DNA from: Pararhizobium qamdonense
Lineage (GTDB): Bacteria > Pseudomonadota > Alphaproteobacteria > Rhizobiales > Rhizobiaceae
DNA length: 64,000 nucleotides
Reading direction: 5' to 3'
Assembly (NCBI RefSeq): GCF_029277445.1
Contig: NZ_CP119568.1
Coordinates: 124,001-188,000 of the forward strand
Positions 1-8,598 of the stretch are shown here, one piece after another; positions within the stretch are counted from its first letter, which is position 1, and each line of letters opens with the position of its first letter. The position numbers and the translations under genes are program-made. The notes under the pieces were generated by a model, which was not told the origin of the DNA, ran no database searches, and saw only the letters and a program-made list of their open reading frames with translations.

Positions 1-71
1 GTGCAATTTTGATTGGCACTGCACGCGTTTTTCTCCATAGTGTTAACGATCCGTTAACGCATGAGGCTCGA

Positions 72-1115
72 GTGACCCAATTTAAGATTGCCTTTGATGG
101 CGAAAGCCTGATCACCCCTGCGGCCATAACCACAGAACTTTCATCCTCCAAAACCGATCTTCACTATGAGCAATTGGCAACCGGCCGCGTGGAAGTCGCG
201 CTGGCGCTGAAGATTGCGCAGCAGCAGATCACCGATGAGCAGAGCCCCGCGCTGATCATCCATCGCCTGATCGGCACGCTTCATGAAACGCGGCGCAAAT
301 ATCATCACAACGTCTGGCAGGAACTGATCCCGATCGTGCAGAACCATCCGGTCGCCGATTTCTTCCATGAGGATCCCTTCACGCGCTGGTCGTTCATGAA
401 GCCGCGTGGTTATTCCGGCGATGCGCAGTTGATCGACTTCATCTACGGCCATCCAAGCGTTTCGGGGGAAATCGCCAAGGCTTCGCCGCTCGGCAAGGAA
501 CTCTACGGTTACACCAGCCAGTCGCCATCTCCGGTTGCAGTGCGCGAACGGCGCGATCTTCTGACACGCTATGTCGACGAAATCGCGACGGAAAAAGGTC
601 CGGATACGGAAATTCTGACTGTCGCGGCCGGCCATTTGCGTGAGGCTGACAATTCGGTTGCGCTGCGCGAAAAGCGGATCAAGCGCTGGGTGGCCCTCGA
701 TCAGGACCCGCTCAGCGTCGGCTCGATGGTCCGCGACTTCAACGGTACCTGCGTCGAGGCGATCGACGGCTCCGTTCGCGGCCTTTTGACGAAATCACAC
801 ACACTTGGCAAGTTCGACTTCATCTATGCGGCAGGTCTCTACGACTATCTCGCCGACAAGGTGGCGATCAAGCTGACGCAGACCTGCCTGGACATGTTGA
901 AGCCAAACGGCGTGTTTCTGTTCGCCAATTTCTCGCGTGACGTCGATGATGACGGCTATATGGAAACCTTCATGAACTGGGCATTGCTGCTGCGTTCAGA
1001 GGTGGAAATGTGGAACATCATCAACGCCAGCGCCGACCGCAACGCGGTTGAGGCGCGTGTCGAATTCGGTGAAAACCGCCATATCGTCTACGGTATTATC
1101 CGCAAATACGGCTGA
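72..1115 (+). CDS. Class I SAM-dependent methyltransferase (PhcB-like)
   Basis: Protein of about 347 residues. The N-terminal half is helical with an HEDPFTRWSFMKPRGYSGDA segment. A Rossmann-type methyltransferase core follows: ILTVAAGHLRE takes the place of the glycine-rich SAM loop, then WVALDQDP (acidic ribose-binding residue) and FDFIYAAGLYDYL. From memory, rhizobial proteins of this shape are often annotated as synthases of the 3-hydroxypalmitate methyl ester extracellular factor (PhcB of Ralstonia); that is an analogy, not shown here. I chose GTG at 72 because TGAGG lies 5 bases upstream. An in-frame TTG at 9 would give 368 residues without a visible ribosome site, and the window edge hides anything further upstream. 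It converges with the fucose operon, separated by a hairpin. Confidence 0.7.
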   Translation: MTQFKIAFDGESLITPAAITTELSSSKTDLHYEQLATGRVEVALALKIAQQQITDEQSPALIIHRLIGTLHETRRKYHHNVWQELIPIVQNHPVADFFHEDPFTRWSFMKPRGYSGDAQLIDFIYGHPSVSGEIAKASPLGKELYGYTSQSPSPVAVRERRDLLTRYVDEIATEKGPDTEILTVAAGHLREADNSVALREKRIKRWVALDQDPLSVGSMVRDFNGTCVEAIDGSVRGLLTKSHTLGKFDFIYAAGLYDYLADKVAIKLTQTCLDMLKPNGVFLFANFSRDVDDDGYMETFMNWALLLRSEVEMWNIINASADRNAVEARVEFGENRHIVYGIIRKYG

Positions 1116-1124
1116 GACTTGAGA

Positions 1125-1143
1125 GGGGCGGCCAGGCCGCCCC
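1125..1143. terminator. Palindromic hairpin between convergent genes
   Basis: Perfect 9-bp inverted repeat (GGGGCGGCC, one base, GGCCGCCCC) in the 34-bp gap between the methyltransferase and fuconate dehydratase genes, which converge. It has no strong T-tract, so it may block read-through or protect 3' ends rather than act as a classical terminator. Confidence 0.5.
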
Positions 1144-1149
1144 GATCCA

Positions 1150-2427
1150 TCAACCCTTGAACAGATATTGCTCGATGGAGGCCGGTTTCATCTCGATGGA
1201 GAAGCCCGCGGCCTGGGGCGGCATATAGGCGGCGTCCTGAATGATGCAGGGCTCCAGGAAATGTTCGTGCAAGTGGTCGACATATTCGATCACCCGCCCG
1301 TCCTTGGTGCCGGATACCGCGACATAGTCGATCATCGACAGGTGCTGGACATATTCGCAAAGGCCGACGCCGCCGGCATGCGGCCAGACCGGAAGGTCAT
1401 ATTTCGCGGCAATCAGCAGAACGGCCAGCACCTCGTTCAGCCCACCCATGCGGCATGAATCGATCTGCACGATGTCGATCGCGCCCTCGGCGATGAACTG
1501 TTTGAACATGATGCGGTTCTGGCACATTTCGCCGGTCGCAACCTTCACGGCGCCTATGCCGGCGCGGATCTTGCGGTGTCCGGCCACATCGTCCGGGCTG
1601 GTCGGTTCTTCGATGAAGAATGGCTTGGCAAAGACGAGCTTGTTCACCCATTCGATGGCTTCGTTGACTTCCCAGACCTGGTTGGCGTCGATCATCAGGT
1701 AACGATCCGGGCCGATGACCTCGCGGGCGATACGCAGGCGGCGGATGTCGTCATCGAGATCACGGCCGACCTTCATCTTGATATGGTTGAAGCCCGCATC
1801 GATCGCTTCCTGGCAGAGGCGGCGCAGTTTGTCATCGTCATAGCCGAGCCAGCCGGCGGATGTCGTGTAGCAGGCATAGCCTTCCGCCTCGAGCGTCGCG
1901 ATGCGCTCGGCCTTACCGGCTTCGGCGCGCTTGAGAATGGCGACCGCTTCCTCGCGGGTGAGCACGTCGGTGAGGTAGCGGTAATCGACGATATCGGCGA
2001 TCTCTTCGGCCGGCATGTCGGCGACCAAGCGCCAGACGGGCTTGCCGGCCTGTTTGGCAAGCAGATCCCAGACGGCATTGACGACGGCGCCGGTGGCAAG
2101 ATGCATGGCGCCCTTGTCGGGGCCGATCCAGCGCAGCTGGCTGTCGCCGGTCAGATGCCGCCAGAACTTTCCGGGATGCGCGAGGATATCGCCAAGTTCG
2201 GCGCCGATGACCAAGTGTTTCATGGCATTGATCGCCGCGCAGCAGATTTCATTGCCGCGGCCGATCGTAAATGTCAGCCCGTGGCCCGAAAGGCCGTCCA
2301 TATCTGTATCGAGAATGACGTAGGCCGCCGAGTAATCCGGATCGGGGTTCATCGCGTCCGAACCATCCAGGCTTTGCGAGGTGGGGAAGCGCAGGTCAAA
2401 GACGCGAAGATCGGTGATGCGGGTCAT
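1150..2427 (-). CDS. fucD: L-fuconate dehydratase (enolase superfamily)
   Basis: Removes water from L-fuconate to give 2-keto-3-deoxy-L-fuconate. The 425-residue protein matches the family length. Mandelate-racemase-subgroup features are visible: the KMKVG catalytic lysine motif, then metal ligands in LMIDANQVW, FIEEPTSPDD and VATGEMCQNR, and the histidine of WPHAGGVGLCEYVQH. The N-terminal segment FPTSQSLDGSDAMNPDPDYS is characteristic of L-fuconate dehydratases. I start at ATG 2427, preceded by GGAG; the frame stays open to 2496, but the extra residues are basic and unlike the family. It is the last gene of the long minus-strand unit, 80 bp after the diketo-acid hydrolase gene, with a hairpin between them. 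Confidence 0.9.
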   Translation of the reverse strand: MTRITDLRVFDLRFPTSQSLDGSDAMNPDPDYSAAYVILDTDMDGLSGHGLTFTIGRGNEICCAAINAMKHLVIGAELGDILAHPGKFWRHLTGDSQLRWIGPDKGAMHLATGAVVNAVWDLLAKQAGKPVWRLVADMPAEEIADIVDYRYLTDVLTREEAVAILKRAEAGKAERIATLEAEGYACYTTSAGWLGYDDDKLRRLCQEAIDAGFNHIKMKVGRDLDDDIRRLRIAREVIGPDRYLMIDANQVWEVNEAIEWVNKLVFAKPFFIEEPTSPDDVAGHRKIRAGIGAVKVATGEMCQNRIMFKQFIAEGAIDIVQIDSCRMGGLNEVLAVLLIAAKYDLPVWPHAGGVGLCEYVQHLSMIDYVAVSGTKDGRVIEYVDHLHEHFLEPCIIQDAAYMPPQAAGFSIEMKPASIEQYLFKG

Positions 2428-2472
2428 GGGTTTGCTCCGGAATGGATGGCGGCGTCGGTCGTGAATGGGAGC

Positions 2473-2502
2473 TGGCCGGTGCGAGCGATCCCGCACCGGC
2501 CA
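2473..2502 (-). terminator. Intra-operon hairpin before fucD
   Basis: 11-bp inverted repeat (TGGCCGGTGCG, 8-base loop, CGCACCGGCCA) in the gap between the diketo-acid hydrolase and fucD. It lacks a T-tract, so RNA processing or partial attenuation is more likely than full termination. This is an inference from structure only. Confidence 0.4.
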
Positions 2503-2507
2503 AGACT

Positions 2508-3353
2508 CTAGATATCTGCCCGTGTGGTTTGCTTCTGGCTTCCGAGACCTTCGATGCCGAGTTCGACGACATCACCGGCTTTCAGATAACGTGGCGGCTT
2601 CATGCCCGTGCCGACGCCGGGCGGCGTCCCTGTCGAAATGATGTCGCCGGGATGCAGCGACATGAACTGGCTGAGATAGGACACGAGGAAGGCCGCCCCG
2701 TAGACCATGGTTTTCGTCGTGCCGTTCTGCACCGTCTCGCCATTGACCTTCAGCCAGAGCCCGAGGTTCTGCGGGTCGGCAACCTCGTCCTTCGTTACCA
2801 GCCAGGGGCCGATCGGGCCGAATGTGTCGCAGGATTTGCCCTTGGTCCACTGGCCCGAGCGCTCGATCTGGAAGGCGCGTTCGGAAACGTCATGCACGGT
2901 GCAATAGCCGGCTACATAATCGAGGGCGTCTGCCTCGGACACATATTTGGCCGTCTTGCCGATGACCACGCCCAGTTCGACTTCCCAGTCGGTTTTTTCG
3001 GAACCGCGCGGGATCAGCAAATCGTCGTTTGGTCCGACGATGGCCGAGGTCGCCTTCATGAAGATCACGGGTTCCGGTGGAACGGCCATGCCGGATTCGG
3101 CGGCATGGTCGGCATAATTGAGACCGATGCAGATGAATTTCCCGGTTCCGGCAACGCAAGGTCCGATGCGCGGCGTGCCCTCGACCAGAGGCAGGCTCGA
3201 TAGGTCGAGATCCGCCAGTGTGGCCAATGCAGCCGGGTCGATATCCTTGCCACCGATATCGGCGACATGGCCAGACAGGTCACGGATCGCGCCATCGGCA
3301 TCGAGAATGGCCGGCTTTTCGGCGCCGGGTGTACCATAGCGAAGAAGTTTCAT
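2508..3353 (-). CDS. Fumarylacetoacetate hydrolase family; 2,4-diketo-3-deoxy-L-fuconate hydrolase
   Basis: 281-residue FAH-fold hydrolase. Motifs seen are ICIGLNYADHAAE, a metal-binding EVELGVVIGK near residue 125, GYCTVHDVSERAFQ, KSCDTFGPIGPW and the family signature GDIISTGTPPGVG. In the L-fucose pathway described for Xanthomonas, this enzyme type hydrolyses 2,4-diketo-3-deoxy-L-fuconate to pyruvate and L-lactate. Its place between fucD and the short-chain dehydrogenase fits that step exactly. AGGAAC precedes ATG 3353. A generic acylpyruvate hydrolase is the alternative, but the neighbours favour the fuconate role. Confidence 0.85.
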   Translation of the reverse strand: MKLLRYGTPGAEKPAILDADGAIRDLSGHVADIGGKDIDPAALATLADLDLSSLPLVEGTPRIGPCVAGTGKFICIGLNYADHAAESGMAVPPEPVIFMKATSAIVGPNDDLLIPRGSEKTDWEVELGVVIGKTAKYVSEADALDYVAGYCTVHDVSERAFQIERSGQWTKGKSCDTFGPIGPWLVTKDEVADPQNLGLWLKVNGETVQNGTTKTMVYGAAFLVSYLSQFMSLHPGDIISTGTPPGVGTGMKPPRYLKAGDVVELGIEGLGSQKQTTRADI

Positions 3354-3376
3354 GAGGGTGTTCCTGTTTTAGGGCG

Positions 3377-4111
3377 TTAGATCGTCCAGCCGCCGTCGAT
3401 GGCGTAGGCCTGGCCGGTTGTATAGGTGGCGCCGGCGAGATAGACCGCGAGGCCGGCGATCTCTTCCGGCGTGCCGAGCCGGCCCATCGGCTGGCGGGCG
3501 ATGAAGGCGGCGCGGGCGGTATCGTAGTCGCCCTGCGAACGCATGCGTTCCTGCAGCGACGGACTTTCGACCGTGCCGGGGCAAATGGCGTTGCAGCGAA
3601 TGCCCTGCGCGACATAATCGGCAGCTATGGCCTTGGTCAGGCCGATGACGGCTGCCTTGGTGACGCCATAGGCAAAGCGGTTGGGCACGCCCTTGATGCT
3701 GGAGGCGACCGACGACATGTTGATGATCGAGCCGTCGCCACGCGCCAGCATGCCGGGAAGGACGGCGCGGATAGTGCGGATCATCGCCTTGACGTTAAGG
3801 TCGAACGCGAATTCGAGATCGCTGTCCTTCATCTCCAGAACCGAGCCGCCATGAACGACGCCGGCGCAGTTGAACAGAACGTCGATATCGCCGATTTCGG
3901 CGACCAGCTTTGAAACCGCATCGGCTTCCAGCACATTGAGAATGTGGGTCGTCATACCCGGCTCATTGCCGAGCTTCGCAAGCGCCTCGGCATTGATGTC
4001 GGTGGCATGGACGGTGGCACCCGCACGGGCGAAGGCGAGGGCCGAGGCCTGGCCGATGCCTTGGGCTGCAGCGGTGATCAGGACTTTCTTGCCGGTCAGA
4101 TTGGCGGTCAT
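3377..4111 (-). CDS. SDR oxidoreductase; 2-keto-3-deoxy-L-fuconate dehydrogenase
   Basis: 244-residue classical short-chain dehydrogenase. It has the TAAAQGIGQASALAFARAG cofactor loop, an ATDINAE segment (acidic residue after strand 2, suggesting NAD), LFNCAGVVHGG, the SSVASSIKG serine, and the YGVTKAAV Tyr/Lys catalytic pair followed by NAICPGTVESPSL. It would oxidise C4 of 2-keto-3-deoxy-L-fuconate to give the 2,4-diketo acid that the next enzyme cleaves. The downstream gene begins 23 bp after its stop; AGAGG precedes the start. The substrate is inferred from the cluster, because SDR sequence alone does not fix it. Confidence 0.82.
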   Translation of the reverse strand: MTANLTGKKVLITAAAQGIGQASALAFARAGATVHATDINAEALAKLGNEPGMTTHILNVLEADAVSKLVAEIGDIDVLFNCAGVVHGGSVLEMKDSDLEFAFDLNVKAMIRTIRAVLPGMLARGDGSIINMSSVASSIKGVPNRFAYGVTKAAVIGLTKAIAADYVAQGIRCNAICPGTVESPSLQERMRSQGDYDTARAAFIARQPMGRLGTPEEIAGLAVYLAGATYTTGQAYAIDGGWTI

Positions 4112-4125
4112 GTCATTAGCCTCTT

Positions 4126-4575
4126 TTAGGTTTTCTTGCGTTCGACGATAAGAATGTGATCGGCGGCGAGCACGACTTCGCCGCGTTGGTTGATAACTTC
4201 GCAGCGTTCGGTGACACGGCCGGATGCCGGCCGTTTCGGGTCGTCATCCTTGGCCGCGATCGTCACGCGCGTGCGGATGGTATCACCGATATGGACCGGA
4301 CGGACGAAACGCAATCGATCATAGCCATAGGAAAATGCGACGGGATTGATCAGCGATGCGGTGAGGCCGACGCCGATGGAAAAGATCATCGTACCATGGG
4401 CGATACGCTGGCCGCCGGGCAGGGTCTTGGCAAATTCGGCATCCATATGATGCGGGAAGAAATCACCCGTATGACCGGCATGCACGACGAAATCGGTCTC
4501 GGTAATGGTGCGGCCGGTGGTCAGCCTGACGGAGCCGGGTTCATAGTCTTCGAAATGGATGATCTGTTCGCTCAC
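4126..4575 (-). CDS. MaoC-like dehydratase/hotdog protein
   Basis: 149-residue single hotdog-fold protein of the MaoC (R-specific enoyl-CoA hydratase) family. Visible are [21 protein letters not shown], which resembles the hydratase-motif region, then [14 protein letters not shown] and [12 protein letters not shown]. Its ATG overlaps the stop of the Gfo/Idh gene (ATGA), and its stop is 14 bp before the dehydrogenase start, so it is firmly in the operon. No step of the known L-fucose route needs a CoA-ester hydratase, so its role is unclear. A second MaoC protein (15961-16515) shares the FSYGYDxLRF and IGDTI segments. Confidence 0.85.
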   Translation of the reverse strand: MSEQIIHFEDYEPGSVRLTTGRTITETDFVVHAGHTGDFFPHHMDAEFAKTLPGGQRIAHGTMIFSIGVGLTASLINPVAFSYGYDRLRFVRPVHIGDTIRTRVTIAAKDDDPKRPASGRVTERCEVINQRGEVVLAADHILIVERKKT

Positions 4576-5651
4576 GGTTCAAACCTCGGCAAGGGCGCAA
4601 GCGGCGTCGCCGGCTGCGCACTGGATTGATAGGCAGCCTCGACCAGCGCCATGGTCTGCCAGGCATCTTCGACGGAGCCGATCAGGGCATCGTCCTCGCC
4701 GGTGGCAAAGCGCTGCAGATTGGCCATGCGATTGGCAAAGGCATCGGGAAACCATGCGCCCTGCAACGGCACGGAAATCCATTCCTCGCCACCGGCAGGG
4801 CGGATCCAGAGCTCGTCCGGCTCGCCGCGCGGATAGTCGAGATTGACGCCCAGCTTGACATAGGCAGCGCCCTTGGTGCCGGAAATGCGAAACTCGCAGG
4901 CCTGGAACTTGCGGCCGAAATCATGGTCGTGATTGACGGACAGAACGCAGCGCAGCCTGTCGCCATAATCGAAAATGGCCGCCGTGCGGGTCTGGGGGAC
5001 GTCATGGTTGGGATGACCGATGGTCTTGGCGTGGACACCGTGTGGATTGCCGATCAGGCCCCGGATGAAATCGAAATAATGAATGGAGTGCATGGCGATT
5101 TCGATCCGTGGCAGACCTTTGAGAAAGGGCCATAGTCCCCACGGCGTTGCAAGCGCCAGCCAGGCGTCAAAATCGACGATCTCGCCGAGAAAACCGCGAT
5201 CGACGGCATCTTTGAGAGCCAGCATCATCGGCGCAAACCGCAGCTGGAAATTGACGGCCGCCTTTAGCTGGCGCGCGCGGCAGATCGTCAGGATTGCGGT
5301 TGCGGCGGCAAGGTCCGCGCCCATCGGCTTCTGGATGAGCGCGGCAGCGCCGATCGGCAGTTTCGACAGGATGGCGGCATGTGTTGCCGGAGGCGTGGCG
5401 AGGTCGAAAATGGCGCCCTGGACTGCGAGCGCCTCGTTTTCATCCGCAAACGCACGGGTGCCCCATGTTTCCGCCAATACACGGGCCTTTCCGGCATCCG
5501 GATCGTAAACCCCCGCAACCGGAAAACCGGCATTCCTGTAAGCCGGCAAATGCGCATCGCCAACGATGCTGCCAGCCCCAAATATAACGATGGGACGCGG
5601 GGCATCAGGCTTTGGCCACCATTGGCGCAGCGTTGTGGGATCGAAGGTCAT
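4572..5651 (-). CDS. Gfo/Idh/MocA family oxidoreductase
   Basis: 359-residue NAD(P)-dependent oxidoreductase. The Rossmann motif is [15 protein letters not shown] near residues 22-36. The family EKP motif appears as QKPMG, a conservative change, and a C-terminal sheet domain contains [15 protein letters not shown]. Members oxidise or reduce sugars, inositols or sugar acids. No other obvious L-fucose 1-dehydrogenase is in the region, so this protein and the SDR are the candidates for the first oxidation. It begins the second block of the unit, just downstream of the repeat region, and is coupled to the MaoC gene by a 4-bp overlap. Confidence 0.8.
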   Translation of the reverse strand: MTFDPTTLRQWWPKPDAPRPIVIFGAGSIVGDAHLPAYRNAGFPVAGVYDPDAGKARVLAETWGTRAFADENEALAVQGAIFDLATPPATHAAILSKLPIGAAALIQKPMGADLAAATAILTICRARQLKAAVNFQLRFAPMMLALKDAVDRGFLGEIVDFDAWLALATPWGLWPFLKGLPRIEIAMHSIHYFDFIRGLIGNPHGVHAKTIGHPNHDVPQTRTAAIFDYGDRLRCVLSVNHDHDFGRKFQACEFRISGTKGAAYVKLGVNLDYPRGEPDELWIRPAGGEEWISVPLQGAWFPDAFANRMANLQRFATGEDDALIGSVEDAWQTMALVEAAYQSSAQPATPLAPLPRFEP

Positions 5652-5656
5652 GTCGT

Positions 5657-5783
5657 TACCCTCCCCTTGAGGGGGAGGGTCGGGCCGCAGGTCCGGGGTG
5701 GGGTGATTGCCGCGAACTCAGAGCTTGTGGTGATCACCCCCACCCGCGCGTGCCGCGCGACCTCCCCCCTCAAGGGGGAGGTA
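5657..5783. repeat. Palindromic intergenic repeat, family A copy 1
   Basis: Roughly 127-bp element with inverted ends: CCTCCCCTTGAGGGGGAGG at one side and CCTCCCCCCTCAAGGGGGAG at the other. Each end is also a small hairpin. A related copy lies at 43786-43921. It resembles rhizobial intergenic palindromes. It contains no coding capacity that I can support. Confidence 0.75.
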
Positions 5784-5827
5784 AAGGGCGACCGGCTGAT
5801 GTGGAATGAAGTCGCCGGGCAACGATC

Positions 5828-5975
5828 TCCCTCTTCTCCCCAGCGGGGAGAAGTGCCGAGCGGATGCGAGGCGACGAGGGGGGCTTCGGCGGAGCCGGAG
5901 CCAAGGTGAGGTGGCCTTCGGCCCCCCTCATCCGGCGTTCCACGCCACCTTCTCCCCGCTGGGGAGAAGAGGGAG
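5828..5975. repeat. Palindromic intergenic repeat, family B copy 1
   Basis: Roughly 148-bp inverted repeat with CTTCTCCCCAGCGGGGAGAAG at the left and CTTCTCCCCGCTGGGGAGAAG at the right. Inside are GAGGCGACGAGGGG and CCCCTCATCCGGCG. Related copies are at 54459-54585 and, shorter, 48412-48523. Together with family A copy 1 it fills the 381-bp gap between the mutarotase and Gfo/Idh genes, which otherwise holds nothing I can recognise. Confidence 0.75.
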
Positions 5976-6032
5976 GACGCCGAGGGCCATATGCGATTGC
6001 CCTTTCCCTGTAAGTGAGTTCGGCCAAACATC

Positions 6033-6365
6033 TCAATCATGATGAAAAACCTCTTCCATCATCGCCCACCACTCGCCGTCTTTGCGCGTGGACAGCGGTC
6101 TCTGGCAGGGCATGCAGACCGACCACCATTCCTTGTTTTTCGGATGCGCCGCCATCTTCGCCATATCGGCGTCGAAGTCGGAGCCGGTATATTCCCAGTA
6201 GCCGAACAGCAGGTTTTCCGGTTCCTTCAGGAAGATCGAGTAGTTGGTGATGTTGCAGTCCGAGATCAGGGCCAGGATTTCCGGCCACACGGCCGCATGC
6301 AGCCGCCGGTATTGCGCGATCTTGGTGGGCTCAAGCCCGATCACCATGCTCATGCGCTGCATCAT
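6033..6365 (-). CDS. L-rhamnose/L-fucose mutarotase family protein
   Basis: 110-residue RhaM-type mutarotase, which interconverts alpha and beta anomers of a 6-deoxy sugar. Family features are YRRLHAAVWPEILALI (catalytic-site histidine), NYSIFLKEPENLLFGYWEY and the C-terminal tryptophan pairs of NKEWWSVC and DGEWWAMMEEVFHHD. The length is typical. GGGAGAC precedes the start; ATG 6365 or ATG 6362 could be used. It follows the enolase-superfamily gene by 9 bp. In this context it would supply the correct anomer of L-fucose to the dehydrogenase. Confidence 0.85.
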   Translation of the reverse strand: MMQRMSMVIGLEPTKIAQYRRLHAAVWPEILALISDCNITNYSIFLKEPENLLFGYWEYTGSDFDADMAKMAAHPKNKEWWSVCMPCQRPLSTRKDGEWWAMMEEVFHHD

Positions 6366-6374
6366 CGTCTCCCG

Positions 6375-7487
6375 TCAGGCCCGGAATTCGTGGGTGAATT
6401 CTTCGACCGAGCGCGATTTGACCGCATCCCAATCCCAGGAAATGCCGATGCCCGGCTCGGAAGGTGCCAGCGCCTTGCCATCGACGATCTCCATGCGCTT
6501 GTCCGTCAGGTCGTCGAGCTGCGGAATATACTCGACATATTTGCCGTTCTGTACGGCGCAAACGAGGCTGACATGCAGTTCCATCAGAAAATGCGGGCAG
6601 ACTGGAATATCGAAGGCTTCGGCTGCATGCGCAACCTTCAGCCATGGCGTGATGCCGCCGATACGGGCGACATCGACCTGGACGATCGAGCAGGCGCCCT
6701 TTTGCATATACTCACGGAAATGGCGGATCGAATACATCGATTCGCCAACGGCAATCGGCGTCGTGGTCGAGCGCGAAAGCCGGATATGGCCGTCGAGATC
6801 GTCGGCCGGAAGCGGCTCCTCGATCCAGGCGAGATCCAGTTCCTGCAGGCGTCCAGCGCGCCGGATCGCCTCATCGACGGCAAAGCCCTGATTGCAATCG
6901 GTCATGATCTCGAAGGCCGGTCCAACGGCCGCGCGCACCGCCGACAGCCGGTCATAATCTTCCGAACCGTGCGGGCGGCCGATCTTGATCTTGGAGCCGG
7001 AAAAGCCTTTGGCTTTCGCCTGCAGCGCATCATCGACCAGCGCCTGCTTGTCGATATGCAGCCAGCCACCCTCGGTCGTGTAGAGCGGGCAACGGTCGCG
7101 GGCGCCGCCGGCAAGCTTCCAGAGCGGCAGGTTCTGCTTCTTTGCGCGCAGATCCCAGAGTGCCGTATCGACAGCCGCGAGCGCCAAGGCCGTGATCGGG
7201 CCGATCGTGGTGGCATGCGTGGCAAATTCCAGCTTGTGCCAGATCGCCTCGATGCAATCGGGATCCGCGCCGATCAACAGCGGCACGAGATGGTCCGACA
7301 AAAGCCGCATGACGGAGGAGCCGCCCGTGCCGATCGTATAGCTATAGCCGGTTCCGGTTGCGCCATCGGAATCGGTGATGGTGACGAAAGGGGTTTCCTG
7401 GCTGACAAAGCTCTGGATCGCATCGGTCCGCTTCACCTTCGGCTGAAGGTCCACCATTCGCAGTTCAATTCTCTCTATACGGGCCAT
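6375..7487 (-). CDS. Mandelate racemase/muconate lactonizing family enzyme
   Basis: 370-residue enolase-superfamily protein. Acid/base lysines sit in KIKIGR. Metal ligands are in MTDCNQGF, WIEEPLPADD and AVGESMYS, and a histidine is in CPHFLMELHVSL. It is probably a sugar-acid dehydratase or epimerase, but I cannot read the substrate. It is a second enolase-type enzyme besides fucD in the same unit, so it may handle another deoxy- or pentonic acid. ATG 7487 is chosen because GAGGAAG lies 6 bases upstream; an upstream in-frame start would run through that site. It follows the ATPase gene closely. Confidence 0.82.
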   Translation of the reverse strand: MARIERIELRMVDLQPKVKRTDAIQSFVSQETPFVTITDSDGATGTGYSYTIGTGGSSVMRLLSDHLVPLLIGADPDCIEAIWHKLEFATHATTIGPITALALAAVDTALWDLRAKKQNLPLWKLAGGARDRCPLYTTEGGWLHIDKQALVDDALQAKAKGFSGSKIKIGRPHGSEDYDRLSAVRAAVGPAFEIMTDCNQGFAVDEAIRRAGRLQELDLAWIEEPLPADDLDGHIRLSRSTTTPIAVGESMYSIRHFREYMQKGACSIVQVDVARIGGITPWLKVAHAAEAFDIPVCPHFLMELHVSLVCAVQNGKYVEYIPQLDDLTDKRMEIVDGKALAPSEPGIGISWDWDAVKSRSVEEFTHEFRA

Positions 7488-7497
7488 CAAAGCTTCC

Positions 7498-8595
7498 TCA
7501 GGGTACAAGGCTCTTGCCGGTGGTCAGGTCGAACAGGTGCGCTTGCGAAAGATCGAAGCTCATCTTGATGGCCTGGCCGGAGGGCAGGGGGCGCGGATTG
7601 AGCATACGCGACACCCAATCGCGGCCGTTGAAACCGACAAAGACCAATGTTTCGTTGCCCAGCGGCTCGGTGATCGACACCGGCAGTTCCAGTTCGGCGA
7701 CCGCCTCGGCATCGCCGGAATTGAGCCCATGACCTGCCGGAAAGAAATCGTCGGGCCGCAGGCCGAATGTCAGCTTCTGGCCGGCCGTCAGGCTTTGGCG
7801 GAATTTTGGTGGAATTGGCAGCGTGGCGCCGCTGGCAAAGACCAGCTTGCCATCATCCACGGTCACATCATCCATGTTCATCGGCGGCGAGCCGATGAAG
7901 CCGGCAACAAATTTGGTCAGCGGCCGGTTGAACACTTCTTCCGGCGTGCCGATCTGCTCGATATGGCCGTCGCGCATGATGACGATACGGTCTGACAGCG
8001 TCATCGCCTCGACCTGGTCATGCGTGACATAGATCATTGTCGCCTGCATGCGGGCATGCAGCTTCTTGATTTCGGTTCGAACCTGCGTGCGCAGCTTGGC
8101 ATCGAGATTGGACAGCGGCTCGTCGAACAGGAACACATCCGGGCGCCGGACGATCGCCCGGCCCATGGCGACGCGCTGGCGCTGGCCACCGGAAAGCTGC
8201 GACGGCCGGCGCTCAAGCAGATGCGAGAGATCGAGGATGGCGGCGGCATCGGCCACCTTCTCCTTGATTTCATCGACCGGGCGCCCGGCGATCTTCAGCG
8301 AAAATCCCATGTTTTCGCCCACCGTCATATGCGGATAGAGCGCGTAGGACTGGAACACCATCGAGATATTGCGGGCGCGGGGCGGCAGGTCGTTGACGAC
8401 ATTGCCGCCGATCTCGATCGTGCCGCCGCTGACGTCCTCGAGGCCAGCGATCATGCGCAGCGTCGTCGATTTTCCGCAGCCGGACGGGCCGACCAGGGCG
8501 ATGAACTCACGGTCCTTCACTTCGAGGTCGATGCCGTGCACCACTTCCAGTGCGCCGTAGCGCTTGACCAGTTTCTTCAGACTGACAGGAGCCAT
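7498..8595 (-). CDS. Sugar ABC transporter ATP-binding protein (UgpC/MalK type)
   Basis: 365-residue CUT1-family ATPase. Walker A is GPSGCGKST, the signature LSGGQRQRVAMGRA, Walker B VFLFDEPLSNLDAKL, and the H-loop YVTHDQVEAMTLSD. The C-terminal 120 residues form a TOBE regulatory domain (LTFGLRPDDF, ITEPLGNETLVFV), typical of MalK/UgpC ATPases. It energises the two permeases immediately upstream; the gap to the preceding permease stop is 3 bp. The stop lies 10 bp before the enolase-family start. Confidence 0.92.
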   Translation of the reverse strand: MAPVSLKKLVKRYGALEVVHGIDLEVKDREFIALVGPSGCGKSTTLRMIAGLEDVSGGTIEIGGNVVNDLPPRARNISMVFQSYALYPHMTVGENMGFSLKIAGRPVDEIKEKVADAAAILDLSHLLERRPSQLSGGQRQRVAMGRAIVRRPDVFLFDEPLSNLDAKLRTQVRTEIKKLHARMQATMIYVTHDQVEAMTLSDRIVIMRDGHIEQIGTPEEVFNRPLTKFVAGFIGSPPMNMDDVTVDDGKLVFASGATLPIPPKFRQSLTAGQKLTFGLRPDDFFPAGHGLNSGDAEAVAELELPVSITEPLGNETLVFVGFNGRDWVSRMLNPRPLPSGQAIKMSFDLSQAHLFDLTTGKSLVP

Positions 8596-8598
8596 GAT

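Noticed and set aside
6039..7568. 509-codon plus-strand open frame across the mutarotase and enolase-type genes
   Set aside because: Crosses two well-supported opposite-strand genes and resembles no protein.
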